Positions 42,801 to 52,747 of a stretch of DNA of 64,000 nucleotides are shown here, piece after piece. The stretch is taken from the NCBI GenBank assembly GCA_030533085.1, contig JAUNJZ010000004.1:1-64000 (forward strand), in the 5' to 3' direction. A model generated the notes under the pieces. That model saw only the letters and a program-made list of their open reading frames with translations, did not search any database and was not told the origin of the DNA. Numbering within the stretch: the first letter of the stretch is position 1; each line of letters opens with the position of its first letter. Made by a program: the position numbers and the translations under genes. This DNA is from Synergistaceae bacterium (GTDB taxonomy: Bacteria > Synergistota > Synergistia > Synergistales > Synergistaceae).

Positions 42801-43949
42801 TTATTTCGGTTCAACCTTCTTGTAGAAGTCCGTCCTGAGGTCGTCTCCGACTTTCAGGATGATGCCGGCCTTGTTGAGCGGGTTGTGGGTCGCGGGGTCG
42901 ATCGTGAGCGTCGCGTGATGCAGCGCAAGTCCCTTTGTCTCTTCGAGAGCCTTCGCTATCGCTACGCCGTCGGCTTTGCCGGCGCGTTTGATAGCGTCTA
43001 CAAGCCAGTACATCGCGTCATAGGCCATCGTTCCGTTTACGAACTCTTTGCAGTCGTCCTTGTAGACTTCCTTATAGCGCGCGAATATCGGAGCCATTCC
43101 GGGGTCGTCGAGGTATGTGTGATTCACCCAGTAGGTTCCCTTCATAGCGTCTCCTGCGATTTCGTTCATGAATTCGCCGTAGCCGTCGCCTCCGATGACT
43201 GTGACGTTAAGTCCAAGCTCCTGAGCCTGTTTGATGGCGAGCGCCATGTCTTTGCCCATGCCGGGGAGGAAGAGGAGGTCTGCGCCGGAATTCTTGATCT
43301 TCGTCAGCTGAGCGCGGAAGTCGACGTCCGTCTCGCGGAAGCCTTCGTCAGCGACTATCTTTCCGCCGAGCTTCTCATAGTTGGAGATGAAAAATTCGCG
43401 GAGTCCGTGGGCGTAGTCAGAGCCTACGTTGTAGAGGATAGCGGCCTTTGTCTTTTTGAGGTCGTTGTAGGCGAGGTCTGCCGCGAGCGCTCCCTGATAG
43501 GGGTCGGTGAAGCAGATACGGAAAGAGTAGGGACGGACTTTGCCCTTGTTGTCAACCGTTACGAGCGGGTTTGTCCCAACCGTTGATATCTGCGGGGTCT
43601 TGCCCTTGTCAACTATCGGCGCCGTGGCGATGTTGATGCCGCTGGAGTTCGCTCCGACGATGGCGCAGACTTTGTCGTTCTCAATCATGCGGCGGACGGC
43701 GTTCACCGCGTCTTCGTTGCGCGTCTTTGTGTCATAGGGAATCAGTTCGATCTGACGGCCGAGAAGTCCGCCTTTGGCGTTGATGTCGTCAACAACGAGC
43801 TTCGCCATGTTCACTTCGGTGATCCCGTACTGGGCGTAGTCCCCGGTGAGAGCCGCGAGATAGCCGATTTTGATAGGTTCCGCCGCAAATGCGCTTCCCG
43901 CCGCGAAAACCACAACCATGAGTGCCAGTAGAGCCAGTACCTTCTTCAA
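42801..43949 (-). CDS. livK: Branched-chain amino-acid periplasmic binding protein
   Basis: A 382-residue type-I periplasmic binding protein. The signal peptide is KKVLALLALMVVVFAAGSAF with cleavage at AFA-AEP (residue ~22). The mature domain begins IKIGYLAALTGDYAQYG; the ligand-binding loop IVGANSSGINIATAPI fits leucine-binding proteins. The start is TTG at 43949, with GGAGG nine bases upstream. It is the first gene of the liv operon, with its own promoter and a terminator after it. Ligand preference among Leu, Ile and Val or another amino acid cannot be read. Confidence 0.93.
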   Translation of the reverse strand: MKKVLALLALMVVVFAAGSAFAAEPIKIGYLAALTGDYAQYGITEVNMAKLVVDDINAKGGLLGRQIELIPYDTKTRNEDAVNAVRRMIENDKVCAIVGANSSGINIATAPIVDKGKTPQISTVGTNPLVTVDNKGKVRPYSFRICFTDPYQGALAADLAYNDLKKTKAAILYNVGSDYAHGLREFFISNYEKLGGKIVADEGFRETDVDFRAQLTKIKNSGADLLFLPGMGKDMALAIKQAQELGLNVTVIGGDGYGEFMNEIAGDAMKGTYWVNHTYLDDPGMAPIFARYKEVYKDDCKEFVNGTMAYDAMYWLVDAIKRAGKADGVAIAKALEETKGLALHHATLTIDPATHNPLNKAGIILKVGDDLRTDFYKKVEPK

Positions 43950-43999
43950 TATAGTGCACCTCCATATTGTATTGTGTATCAGTTGTTGCTCTGTTATTT

Positions 44000-44028
44000 A
44001 TTGTATAGTTTTCTCTGCGATATGTAAA
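44000..44028 (-). promoter_or_regulatory. Promoter of the minus-strand liv operon
   Basis: The -35 TTTACA (44023-44028) and -10 TACAAT (44000-44005) are 17 bases apart on the minus strand, about 45 bases before livK. Confidence 0.6.
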
Positions 44029-44201
44029 GGTTTTTTGCCGCCTTTAATTTAGTTAATTAAAAATTTTGAATTGAACGCCGAGCCGAGTTCATTTTTTTGA
44101 AATATGGGAGCCCTCCTTTTCGCGGAAAGCTCCCCTTTTGGCCTTTTCTCTCGTTTGTATTTATGAGGCTCCGAATGAACCGGGCTGATTCGATTTATAT
44201 C

Positions 44202-44220
44202 AAAAGCCCGCGGGGCAGGC
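44202..44220 (-). terminator. Terminator after dnaJ
   Basis: On the minus strand a six-pair stem GCCTGC/GCGGGC (one G-U) with a CCC loop and four T residues, 15 bases after the dnaJ stop. A short but plausible terminator. Confidence 0.55.
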
Positions 44221-44234
44221 CGCCTGTCTTTTCT

Positions 44235-45374
44235 CTAAGCGTTTACCTGCTGGCCTGTCTCTTTCGCGAGCTCTTTCAGCAGTTCGCGTTCTTTCGATGT
44301 CAGCGTTTTGGGCACTTTTACCTTGACGAGGATGTTCATGTCTCCGCTGCCCTTGCCTTTGAGCCGCGGCATCCCGCGTCCCTTGATGCGGAGCTTTGAG
44401 CCGGCCTGTGTTCCGGCCGGTATATCCAGCTTTTCTACGCCGTCGAAGGTATCGACTTTGACTTCGCATCCCAGAGCTGCCTGCGGGTAGGATATTTCAA
44501 CCGTAGTGTTGAGGTCGTCGCCTTTGCGCGTAAATCTGCTGTCCGGCAGCACCTCTGTCAGAATGAAGAGGTCTCCGGCCGGGCCGCCGTTCACTCCGGC
44601 CTCGCCTTTGCTGGATACGCGCAGCCTCGTGCCGTTGTCCACGCCGGCCGGTATCTTGATTTCGACGCTCTGGACGCGCTTGACGCGCCCTTTACCCCGG
44701 CATTCCGTGCATTGTTTGTCTATTATCTTTCCCTTGCCGCCGCAGCTGCTGCATGTCACCGTCTGCTGCATCTGGCCGAATGGGGTGTTGACGACTTCAT
44801 GCGTCTGCCCCGTCCCGTGGCAGGTGGGACAGTTTTCGACCCTGCTGCCCGGCTCCGCGCCGCTGCCGCCGCAATGTTTGCATGTATCGAGGCGCGGTAT
44901 TTCAAGTTTGCGCTTCACCCCTTTATAGGCCTCTTCGAGCGTCACTTTTACAGTGGCTTCGAGATCCGCCCCGCGCCGCGGCGCGTTGGGGTTGGCGCTG
45001 CGTCTGCGTCCGCCGAAGGAGCCGCCGCTGAAGAGGTCGCCGAATATGTCTCCCAGATCTTCCTGAGTGAAGGTCTGTCCCTGGCCTCCAAAGCCGCCGA
45101 AACCTCCGAAGCCGCCCGCTCCGCCGAATCCGTCAGGAGGAACGTCGCCGACATAGCCGAACTGGTCGTACTGTGCGCGTTTTTTGGGATCGCTCAGCAC
45201 CTCGTTCGCCTCGTTTATTTCCTTGTATTTTTTCTCCGCCTCGGCGTTGCCCGGGTTTGCATCGGGGTGATATTTCCGCGTTAAAGCACGGTAGGCCTTT
45301 TTAATTTCGTCAGCCGATGCTCCCCGGCTAACACCCAATATTTCGTAATAGTCTTTTTTCCCGGGAGCAGCCAT
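44235..45374 (-). CDS. dnaJ: Molecular chaperone DnaJ (Hsp40)
   Basis: Class A DnaJ of 379 residues that delivers substrates to DnaK and stimulates its ATPase. The J domain (residues 1-~70) has [15 protein letters not shown] and the HPD motif in KYHPDANPG; a Gly/Phe-rich stretch follows ([15 protein letters not shown]). The zinc domain has all four CxxCxGxG units: [24 protein letters not shown] and CTECRGKG. The C-terminal substrate domains complete the protein. AGAGG lies ten bases before the ATG. It is the last gene of the heat-shock cluster and has its own promoter, with an inverted repeat across the -10 box. Confidence 0.95.
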   Translation of the reverse strand: MAAPGKKDYYEILGVSRGASADEIKKAYRALTRKYHPDANPGNAEAEKKYKEINEANEVLSDPKKRAQYDQFGYVGDVPPDGFGGAGGFGGFGGFGGQGQTFTQEDLGDIFGDLFSGGSFGGRRRSANPNAPRRGADLEATVKVTLEEAYKGVKRKLEIPRLDTCKHCGGSGAEPGSRVENCPTCHGTGQTHEVVNTPFGQMQQTVTCSSCGGKGKIIDKQCTECRGKGRVKRVQSVEIKIPAGVDNGTRLRVSSKGEAGVNGGPAGDLFILTEVLPDSRFTRKGDDLNTTVEISYPQAALGCEVKVDTFDGVEKLDIPAGTQAGSKLRIKGRGMPRLKGKGSGDMNILVKVKVPKTLTSKERELLKELAKETGQQVNA

Positions 45375-45461
45375 CAGCGCTTCACCTCTCAATAGAGTTT
45401 AAGTCCGGCGATTATTGTCTGATATTTATTTTATAATATTAAAATCGCCGTTTTAATATTC

Positions 45462-45499
45462 GCCGCACAGGATTATACTCCTGTGCGGCTATTTGTCAA
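45462..45499 (-). promoter_or_regulatory. dnaJ promoter embedded in an inverted repeat
   Basis: On the minus strand TTGACA (45494-45499) and TATAAT (45472-45477) are 16 bases apart. The ten-base arms GCCGCACAGG (45480-45489) and CCTGTGCGGC (45462-45471) flank the -10 box exactly, so the whole repeat could be a repressor site. A second pair of eight-base arms (45406-45413 with 45443-45450) lies downstream in the leader. Confidence 0.7.
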
Positions 45500-45527
45500 G
45501 ATTAGTTAAAAATCTCGCGCCCCGTTC

Positions 45528-45749
45528 TTAGCCGAGTTTTGCCATCTCGTCAAGAACAAATCTGGCTTCGATTTTAATAGATGTTGCGTCGTCGCCCTTG
45601 GCTTTTTCTTCGAGCTTCGCAAGGCGCTCTTTGAGCTTCGCGATTACGTCGGGCGTACCTTTTCCGCCGGCGAGGGCCGCGTTGGCTTTCGCGATTACTT
45701 CCTGCGCCTCGGCGCGGGCTTCTTTGAGATCCGCTGCTTTATCCATCAT
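45528..45749 (-). CDS. DnaK-lid-like small protein, single unit (73 aa)
   Basis: A 73-residue, highly charged all-helical protein encoded between the two-unit homologue and dnaJ. Its residues from DLKEARAEAQEVIAKANAAL to DATSIKIEARFVLDEMAKL align with the C-terminal helical lid of the DnaK encoded upstream ([19 protein letters not shown]) and with both halves of the 157-residue neighbour (DATSIKVESKFVLDALAML). It has no signal peptide, membrane segment or cysteine. AAGGA lies ten bases before the first ATG. It contains no ATPase or beta-sandwich domain. The likeness to the DnaK lid is seen directly; a role with DnaK is inferred from the operon. Confidence 0.85.
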   Translation of the reverse strand: MMDKAADLKEARAEAQEVIAKANAALAGGKGTPDVIAKLKERLAKLEEKAKGDDATSIKIEARFVLDEMAKLG

Positions 45750-45885
45750 TTTTATTTCATCCTTTCAAAGCAAACCGCTTGCCGCGGCTGCGAAGTGTGC
45801 TATAATCTAACTATTCGTTTAAGGGGCTGTATTCGAAGCGCTGGGTGGTTCTTCGGATATGGCCTTGTTTCTTTCCCGTCCATTA

Positions 45886-46359
45886 CTATTTCAGCATCGC
45901 GAGAGCGTCGAGAACGAACTTCGACTCGACTTTGATTGAGGTCGCGTCTGTTCCGGCCAGCTTCTCTTTAAGATGCGCTACGCGGGTGATGAGCTTCGCT
46001 CTCACCGCGGGATTTCCTGCGTTCGACTTGAGGGCCTTCTCCGCCTCCGCGAGGACTTTTTCTCCCTCCTGAACGGCCGTGGGGAAGTCCTCCGCCTTTG
46101 CCACGGCACGCGCCGCGACATGTTCCGCGAGGAGGTTGAGGGCGTCTACGACGTAGCGGGCCTCATCTTTTATCGAAGCGGCGTTTTCCCCTTCGAGCTT
46201 GCGGGAGAGCTTCGCGACTCTCTCCATTACCGTAGCCTGTTCCGGCTTGTCTGTGTTTCCTGCCGAAGCGAGGTATTTCTTCGCTTCCGCCAGTACGGCT
46301 TCGCCCATCTGGCGGGCCGCGGCGAGATCCTGAGTCTTCATTTCTGCATCCATGGTCAT
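45886..46359 (-). CDS. DnaK-lid-like protein with two tandem units (157 aa)
   Basis: A 157-residue charged helical protein made of two homologous units, residues ~11-79 and ~91-157. Unit 1 ends NAASIKDEARYVVDALNLL and unit 2 ends DATSIKVESKFVLDALAML; both match the lid of the adjacent DnaK (residues ~503-570, ending [19 protein letters not shown]). The spacing of the ERVAKL / TRVAHL / ERIGKL helix before the signature is also conserved. No ATPase, peptide-binding beta-sandwich or secretion signal. AAGGA stands four bases before the first ATG and ten before the second (46353). It lies 110 bases after dnaK and 136 before the 73-residue homologue. It probably arose by duplication of the dnaK 3' end; function unknown. 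Confidence 0.85.
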   Translation of the reverse strand: MTMDAEMKTQDLAAARQMGEAVLAEAKKYLASAGNTDKPEQATVMERVAKLSRKLEGENAASIKDEARYVVDALNLLAEHVAARAVAKAEDFPTAVQEGEKVLAEAEKALKSNAGNPAVRAKLITRVAHLKEKLAGTDATSIKVESKFVLDALAMLK

Positions 46360-46413
46360 TACTTCCTTTCTTTACCCGCCTCGGCGGGAGTCGTTTATGT
46401 TACTCTCTTTTAG

Positions 46414-46447
46414 GCGCGATTCACGGGCTTTCGCCCGTGAATCGCGC
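46414..46447. other. 15-bp perfect hairpin with GNRA loop after dnaK
   Basis: A perfect 15-pair stem (46414-46428 with 46433-46447). As minus-strand RNA the loop is GAAA, a very stable tetraloop. No T tract follows on the minus strand, so it is not a normal terminator; it may shield the dnaK message or be a processing site between dnaK and the lid-like genes. Confidence 0.75.
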
Positions 46448-46469
46448 TTCCAATTCGGAATTGCGGAGA

Positions 46470-48302
<1,833 letters not shown>

Positions 48303-48503
48303 TCATTCCACCTTTACCGTTAGGTATATTTATTCTTTCTCTTCGTTTGGCATATATTTTTCTATATATGCCCTCCTGTTGCTTCCGTTTTATTGCCTAA
48401 TAATTGCTAAGCATATAATCTGCATCTTTTAAGCGCATTTCATGGGTATTTTATAAATATTTTGCGTTGTTTACTTTAAAAATACCCCGCGCAGTGACGC
48501 CTC

Positions 48504-49076
48504 TTATCCGCCGTATCTGCCCACGCGCACCTGCGGCGCTTTGAGCACGCGCCCCGCCAGCTTGTAGCCGCGGCAAAGAGCTCCGATTATATGTCCGTCC
48601 TTTGATTCGTCGTCGATAGCTTCCATTGAAACGGCTTCGTGGAGCGCCGGGTCAAATTTTCCCTCAACGGGAATGAATTCCAGCCCGAGACGGCAGAGGC
48701 CGTCGCTGAACTGCTTTATGACCATTTCCATCCCCTTTGCGAGGCTGCTTTCCGGCTCCTTGACCGCCGCCGCTATCCTCTCAAGATTCTCCAATACCGG
48801 CAGCATCTCGTTTATCGCCTGTTCCGCCGCGAGCTTCGCGTTGCTCTCGCGGTCGCGCTCCATTCTGGTGCGGAGGTTGAAGTAATCGGCTCTTGAACGG
48901 GCGACTTCTTCTTTCAGCTTTTTTATCTCTTCCCTCTGTCTCTCCGTCTCTTCCGTCAGCGCCGCCAGCTCCGCCGCGTCAGGCTGCGAAGCGCTCTCTT
49001 CGGCGGGGGCCTCGCTTACCGGCTCTTCGTTTACCTGCGGCTCTTCGCCGCGGGCCTTCTTCTCATGGTCGCTCAT
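48504..49076 (-). CDS. grpE: Nucleotide exchange factor GrpE
   Basis: A 190-residue GrpE that releases ADP from DnaK. An acidic N-terminal region (EEPQVNEEPVSEAPAEESAS) precedes the long dimerising helix (EETERQREEIKKLKEEVARS) and the C-terminal beta domain with GMEMVIKQFSDGLCRLGLEF and ALCRGYKLAGRVLKAPQVRV, the family signature near the C terminus. The ATG follows the hrcA stop directly (TAAATG), with GAGAGG upstream. Second gene of the CIRCE-controlled operon. Confidence 0.95.
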   Translation of the reverse strand: MSDHEKKARGEEPQVNEEPVSEAPAEESASQPDAAELAALTEETERQREEIKKLKEEVARSRADYFNLRTRMERDRESNAKLAAEQAINEMLPVLENLERIAAAVKEPESSLAKGMEMVIKQFSDGLCRLGLEFIPVEGKFDPALHEAVSMEAIDDESKDGHIIGALCRGYKLAGRVLKAPQVRVGRYGG

Positions 49077-50096
49077 TTATTCCTCTCCTCTTTCGCCTGA
49101 TTCGGAGTCCAGCTTGCGCAGCACCCCGTCGATCGCCGTTATTACCTTTTCGTAGTCCATTCTTTCAGGGCCGATGACGCCGACTACGGCCTTCTGTCCC
49201 CCCGCCTCTCCGGTCGCCGCCACCAGCGCCGAGCGTTCCATTCCCGGCAGCTCGTTCTCGTCGCCTATCATAATGTTCATCTCATCTATCGAGCAGCGGT
49301 CGACGAGCTTTTCCATATTCTCTTCCTCTTCGAGGAATGAGCAGAGCGCCTTTATGCGGCCAAGATCCTGAAAGTCCTGCAAATTCATGATATGGCTGAA
49401 GGAACCTGTAAAAATCTTTGTCTGCGGAGCGCCGAGCATCGCGTCTATCTCCAGCACGGCCTTTGAACATTCCTCGTGATAGCGTCCGATCTCGTCGAGC
49501 AGCTTGCCCTTCAGCGTCTTTTTTATCTCGCTCCACGCGCGGCCGGAGAAGCGGTTCAGCTTTGAGGCCAGCTCGTCAAGATCCTCCTGCGTCATATCGA
49601 CCGGCATGTCGATGAACTTCTGATGGACGAGCCCTCCCTGAAGAACCACCAGCAGCAGGACCTGCCTCTCGCACATCCGAACGAAGCTCACATGGTGAAA
49701 GCGTACCGTGTCGAGCGGCGTTATGGCCGCGATCCCGACGTAATCCGACACGCGGCTCAGCATCTCCGAGGCCGATTCCAGCACCTTCTCAAGCCCCTGC
49801 CTGTGCTCCATCATCTTTTTTAGTAATTTTACAGACGGGCCGGCGCTGTTCACACGTTGAAGTACCGAATTAACGTATAGTCTATATCCCTGAGTTGTGG
49901 GAATTCTGCCTGACGACGCGTGCGTCTGCCGGAGGAAGCCCAGATCCTCAAGGTCGGACATTTCGTTTCGGATCGTCGCTGAGCTGCGCCCCGTAAGGTA
50001 ACGGCGTGAAACAGTGCGCGAACCGACCGTCTCTCCGCTCTTGATATATTCATAGACTACGGAGAGGACGACTTCCAACTGTCTTTCTGTAATCAT
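49077..50096 (-). CDS. hrcA: Heat-inducible transcription repressor HrcA
   Basis: A 339-residue repressor that binds CIRCE. The winged-helix N terminus contains MITERQLEVVLSVVYEYIKS, GETVGSRTVSRRYLTGRSSA and the family motif ATIRNEMSDLEDLGFL, followed by HASSGRIPTTQGYRLYV. The C-terminal domain has the usual PERMDYEKVITAIDGVL ending. It is the first gene of the operon and sits just downstream of a CIRCE element, so autoregulation is expected. HrcA normally depends on GroEL for activity; groESL is not in the window. Confidence 0.95.
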   Translation of the reverse strand: MITERQLEVVLSVVYEYIKSGETVGSRTVSRRYLTGRSSATIRNEMSDLEDLGFLRQTHASSGRIPTTQGYRLYVNSVLQRVNSAGPSVKLLKKMMEHRQGLEKVLESASEMLSRVSDYVGIAAITPLDTVRFHHVSFVRMCERQVLLLVVLQGGLVHQKFIDMPVDMTQEDLDELASKLNRFSGRAWSEIKKTLKGKLLDEIGRYHEECSKAVLEIDAMLGAPQTKIFTGSFSHIMNLQDFQDLGRIKALCSFLEEEENMEKLVDRCSIDEMNIMIGDENELPGMERSALVAATGEAGGQKAVVGVIGPERMDYEKVITAIDGVLRKLDSESGERGEE

Positions 50097-50131
50097 GATG
50101 ACTCACCCGTCATTTCAGTCTCCTGCCTTTG

Positions 50132-50158
50132 TTAGCACTCAATGGGCACGAGTGCCAA
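50132..50158. promoter_or_regulatory. CIRCE element (HrcA operator)
   Basis: TTAGCACTC, nine bases, then GAGTGCCAA: the CIRCE inverted repeat with one difference in one arm. It lies between the hrcA promoter and the hrcA start, about 35 bases before the gene. Confidence 0.93.
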
Positions 50159-50176
50159 TACCTTAATAACGGATAA

Positions 50177-50205
50177 ATAATAATCGTCATAAAGCCGTTT
50201 GTCAA
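50177..50205 (-). promoter_or_regulatory. Promoter of the hrcA-grpE-dnaK operon
   Basis: Perfect -35 TTGACA (50200-50205) and -10 TATTAT (50177-50182), 17 bases apart on the minus strand. The CIRCE element follows the transcription start. Confidence 0.75.
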
Positions 50206-50389
50206 TACAGGTCAAAGAATTACCGCTAATCGCGTGAAAAAAATATTTATCCTCCGAAGATTAAAGATAATGCGCCGGCAGCCTCATAATGTATAATAAT
50301 AGTTCGTTTGGCGCGGCGGGGCGGAAGGCTTTTCGCGAAGCCCGGCGCGTCTCAGGAATTATTTTTGCAGGCAGCAGGAGTGAAGCAAT

Positions 50390-51037
50390 ATGAAAGATGA
50401 TAAGACGACCATATACCTCATCCGTCACGGAGAGTGCGCGGGCAACAAGGAGAAGCGCATACGGGGCTGCATGGATTTCCCGCTCAACGACAATGGCGTA
50501 AAGCAGGCGCATGCGCTCGCGGATGCGATGAAGGATAAGAATATCGAATATATATACACCAGCCCGCTGTCGCGCGCGACCGCGACGGCAAAGATCCTTG
50601 GCGACGCCCTCGGGCTTCCCTATACGGCGCGGGAGGGCTTCTGCAACATTCATCTCGGGCCGTGGGAAAACAGGATCAAGGCGGAGCTGGCCGTCGAAGA
50701 GCCGGAAAAATGGCAGACCTGGCTCGACCAGCCGGAGGAGCTTGTCATCGATGGGGGCGAAACGCTCGATCAGGTACGCGACCGCGCGCTGGCGGAGCTG
50801 AACAGCGTGATAGAAGAGCATCGCGGCGCAAATATCGCGCTGATAGCGCACCGCGGCGTGCTGAAGCCGCTGATGGCCGGAGCGCTCGGCGTTCAGCGGC
50901 CAAGCTACTGGAGGCTTCATGTGGACACAGCCTCCTACAGCGTTCTCACATTCGACAGCCTTCACGGCTACTGTCTGATGGGGCTGAACTTCACGGAGCA
51001 TCTGGCGGGGCTGGATATCATACAGGAATTTGATTAA
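50390..51037 (+). CDS. Histidine phosphatase superfamily protein (phosphoglycerate-mutase-like)
   Basis: A 215-residue histidine phosphatase. The catalytic RHGE motif is in IYLIRHGECAGNKEKR (His at ~12); a second Arg is in SPLSRATATAKILGDALG, and the second catalytic His in LIAHRGVLKPLM. It may be a cofactor-independent phosphoglycerate mutase-like (GpmB) or an alpha-ribazole phosphatase (CobC-type) enzyme, which cannot be decided. AGGAG lies eight bases before the ATG. It stands three bases before folP, and could dephosphorylate dihydroneopterin phosphate, a speculative link to folate. Confidence 0.85.
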   Translation: MKDDKTTIYLIRHGECAGNKEKRIRGCMDFPLNDNGVKQAHALADAMKDKNIEYIYTSPLSRATATAKILGDALGLPYTAREGFCNIHLGPWENRIKAELAVEEPEKWQTWLDQPEELVIDGGETLDQVRDRALAELNSVIEEHRGANIALIAHRGVLKPLMAGALGVQRPSYWRLHVDTASYSVLTFDSLHGYCLMGLNFTEHLAGLDIIQEFD

Positions 51038-51039
51038 AG

Positions 51040-52257
51040 ATGAAGGCGCATCTTATAAAATTCGCCGACGAAGCGGAGCTTGCGCGGGCAATCGAGGGCA
51101 TAGGCTGCAATATGGAGTCGCAGCCCTTCTTTGAGGCGAAACGCGAGATGCTGCAAATATATCTCAGAGAAGTTCCATCTCCGGCCGCCTCCATCATCAA
51201 GCAGGAGCTGCTGGCGCGCGGCGGCGACGCCGCTACCCACGCGCGGGTCATCACCTGCGGCGTCGATAAGAGCGACGTTATTCTTTTCGGCACGGCAAAG
51301 CAGCTCGGCTATCTGGCGGAGAAGCTGAAAAAGATGCCCTGGTGGGGGCTTGAGGGCTGCGCGGAGGAGATAATCGCGCTCACGGCCCCGCGCAGACCAC
51401 GCGCCGCCGCCCTTCCCTGCGGTGCGGAGCTGGTCTTTGGAGAGAGAACGCTGCTGATGGGTATAATAAATCTGACGGACGACTCCTTTTTCGTCGGGAG
51501 CAGAAGCTTCGGCGACGGCGAAAAGGCGCTTGCCGCCGCGCTGAGAATGGCGGATGAGGGGGCGGACATTCTCGACCTGGGAGCGGAATCGACACGCCCA
51601 GGCTCGGAGCGTACGCCGGAGAAGCAGGAGCTCGAACGCATGACGGCCGCAGTAAAAGCCATACGCCGCGAGCTGCCGCGAATGCCGCTGTCAATAGATA
51701 CGACCCGCTCCGCGGTCGCCCGCGCGGCTCTCGACGAAGGGGCCGATATCATAAACGACATATCCGGCCTGCGCTTCGACGAGGATATCGCCGCCGCCGC
51801 GGCCGAATACAGAGCGATGCTGGCGCTTACCCACATGCGCGGAACAACCGCCGATATGATGGAAAGATGCAAGTACGACAACCTCCTTTCGGAGATATGC
51901 GAATTTCTTAAGGAAGCGGCGGAAAAGGCGCGCTCTTACGGCGTGGCGGAAGAAAGTATTATAATAGATCCCGGTATCGGCTTTGCCAAGAATCAGGCGC
52001 AGAATCTCGAACTGCTGCGCCACTGCGAGAGCTTCAAGTCGCTGGGCTACCCGCTGCTCGTCGGAGCTTCGCGAAAGGGCGTGGTCGGCTGGGCGACAGG
52101 GCGCGAAAGGGCGGAGGAGAGGCTTTACGGCACGCTGGCCGTGACCGCGGCCTGCTGCCGCCAGCGGGCCGATATAATAAGGGTACACGACGTTCGCGCC
52201 AATAAAGAGGTGCTGATGATGACAGAGGCTATATGGAGAGCGGACTATGCCGGATAA
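51040..52257 (+). CDS. folP: Dihydropteroate synthase with N-terminal extension
   Basis: A 405-residue protein. Residues 1-~125 are an N-terminal domain of unknown role; the C-terminal ~275 residues are DHPS, joining p-aminobenzoate to dihydropterin pyrophosphate. Motifs: LMGIINLTDDSFFVGS (usual form MGIVNVTPDSF; here Asp replaces Pro), LGAESTRPGSE, INDISGL, and the C-terminal GASRKGVVGW. Long DHPS forms with such an N-terminal domain occur in several anaerobes. It follows the histidine phosphatase and overlaps folK by 11 bases. Confidence 0.92.
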   Translation: MKAHLIKFADEAELARAIEGIGCNMESQPFFEAKREMLQIYLREVPSPAASIIKQELLARGGDAATHARVITCGVDKSDVILFGTAKQLGYLAEKLKKMPWWGLEGCAEEIIALTAPRRPRAAALPCGAELVFGERTLLMGIINLTDDSFFVGSRSFGDGEKALAAALRMADEGADILDLGAESTRPGSERTPEKQELERMTAAVKAIRRELPRMPLSIDTTRSAVARAALDEGADIINDISGLRFDEDIAAAAAEYRAMLALTHMRGTTADMMERCKYDNLLSEICEFLKEAAEKARSYGVAEESIIIDPGIGFAKNQAQNLELLRHCESFKSLGYPLLVGASRKGVVGWATGRERAEERLYGTLAVTAACCRQRADIIRVHDVRANKEVLMMTEAIWRADYAG

Positions 52258-52747
52258 GAAGATATATCTCTCGCTGGGCTCCAATCTTGGAGACCGCCTG
52301 CTGATGCTTAAATCGGCGCTTAAAGCGCTGATATCGGGCGGCCTTACGATCGAGGCCAAGAGCCGCGTCTGGGAGACGAAGCCCTGGGGCGTTACGGAAC
52401 AGCCGCCCTTTCTCAACATGTGCGCGGCGGCGCGCACCGAGCTGGAGCCATTTGAGCTGCTGCGTCTTGTGAAGGCGGCTGAGGCGGAGGTAGGGCGTTC
52501 TGAAAATATACGCTGGGGGCCGCGCGAGATAGATATCGACATCATATTGTACGACTCGCTCATCCTCGACGACCCAAAGCTCACAATCCCGCACCGGAAT
52601 ATGCATGAGAGAGGCTTTGTGCTGAGGCCGCTCGCGGAGATAGCCCCGCGGGAGCTTCACCCGCTGATGAAAAAGAGCGTCGCCGAGCTGCTTGCCGCGC
52701 TGCCTCCGGCAGAGCGGGACGGAATGGTCTGGATAACCGCGATATGA
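52247..52747 (+). CDS. folK: 6-hydroxymethyl-7,8-dihydropterin pyrophosphokinase
   Basis: A 166-residue HPPK, the enzyme just before FolP in folate synthesis. YLSLGSNLGDRLLMLKSALK at the N terminus, WETKPWGVTEQPPFLNMCAA and WGPREIDIDIILYD (the PRxxDIDI signature with catalytic Asp pair) plus IPHRNMHERGFVLRPL identify it. It overlaps folP by 11 bases and the next gene by four (ATGA), so the three are translated as one unit. Confidence 0.95.
   Translation: MPDKKIYLSLGSNLGDRLLMLKSALKALISGGLTIEAKSRVWETKPWGVTEQPPFLNMCAAARTELEPFELLRLVKAAEAEVGRSENIRWGPREIDIDIILYDSLILDDPKLTIPHRNMHERGFVLRPLAEIAPRELHPLMKKSVAELLAALPPAERDGMVWITAI

Noticed and set aside
45462-45489. Hairpin before dnaJ considered as a terminator for the lid gene
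   Set aside because: No T tract follows on the minus strand, and a consensus promoter lies across it; an operator reading fits better.
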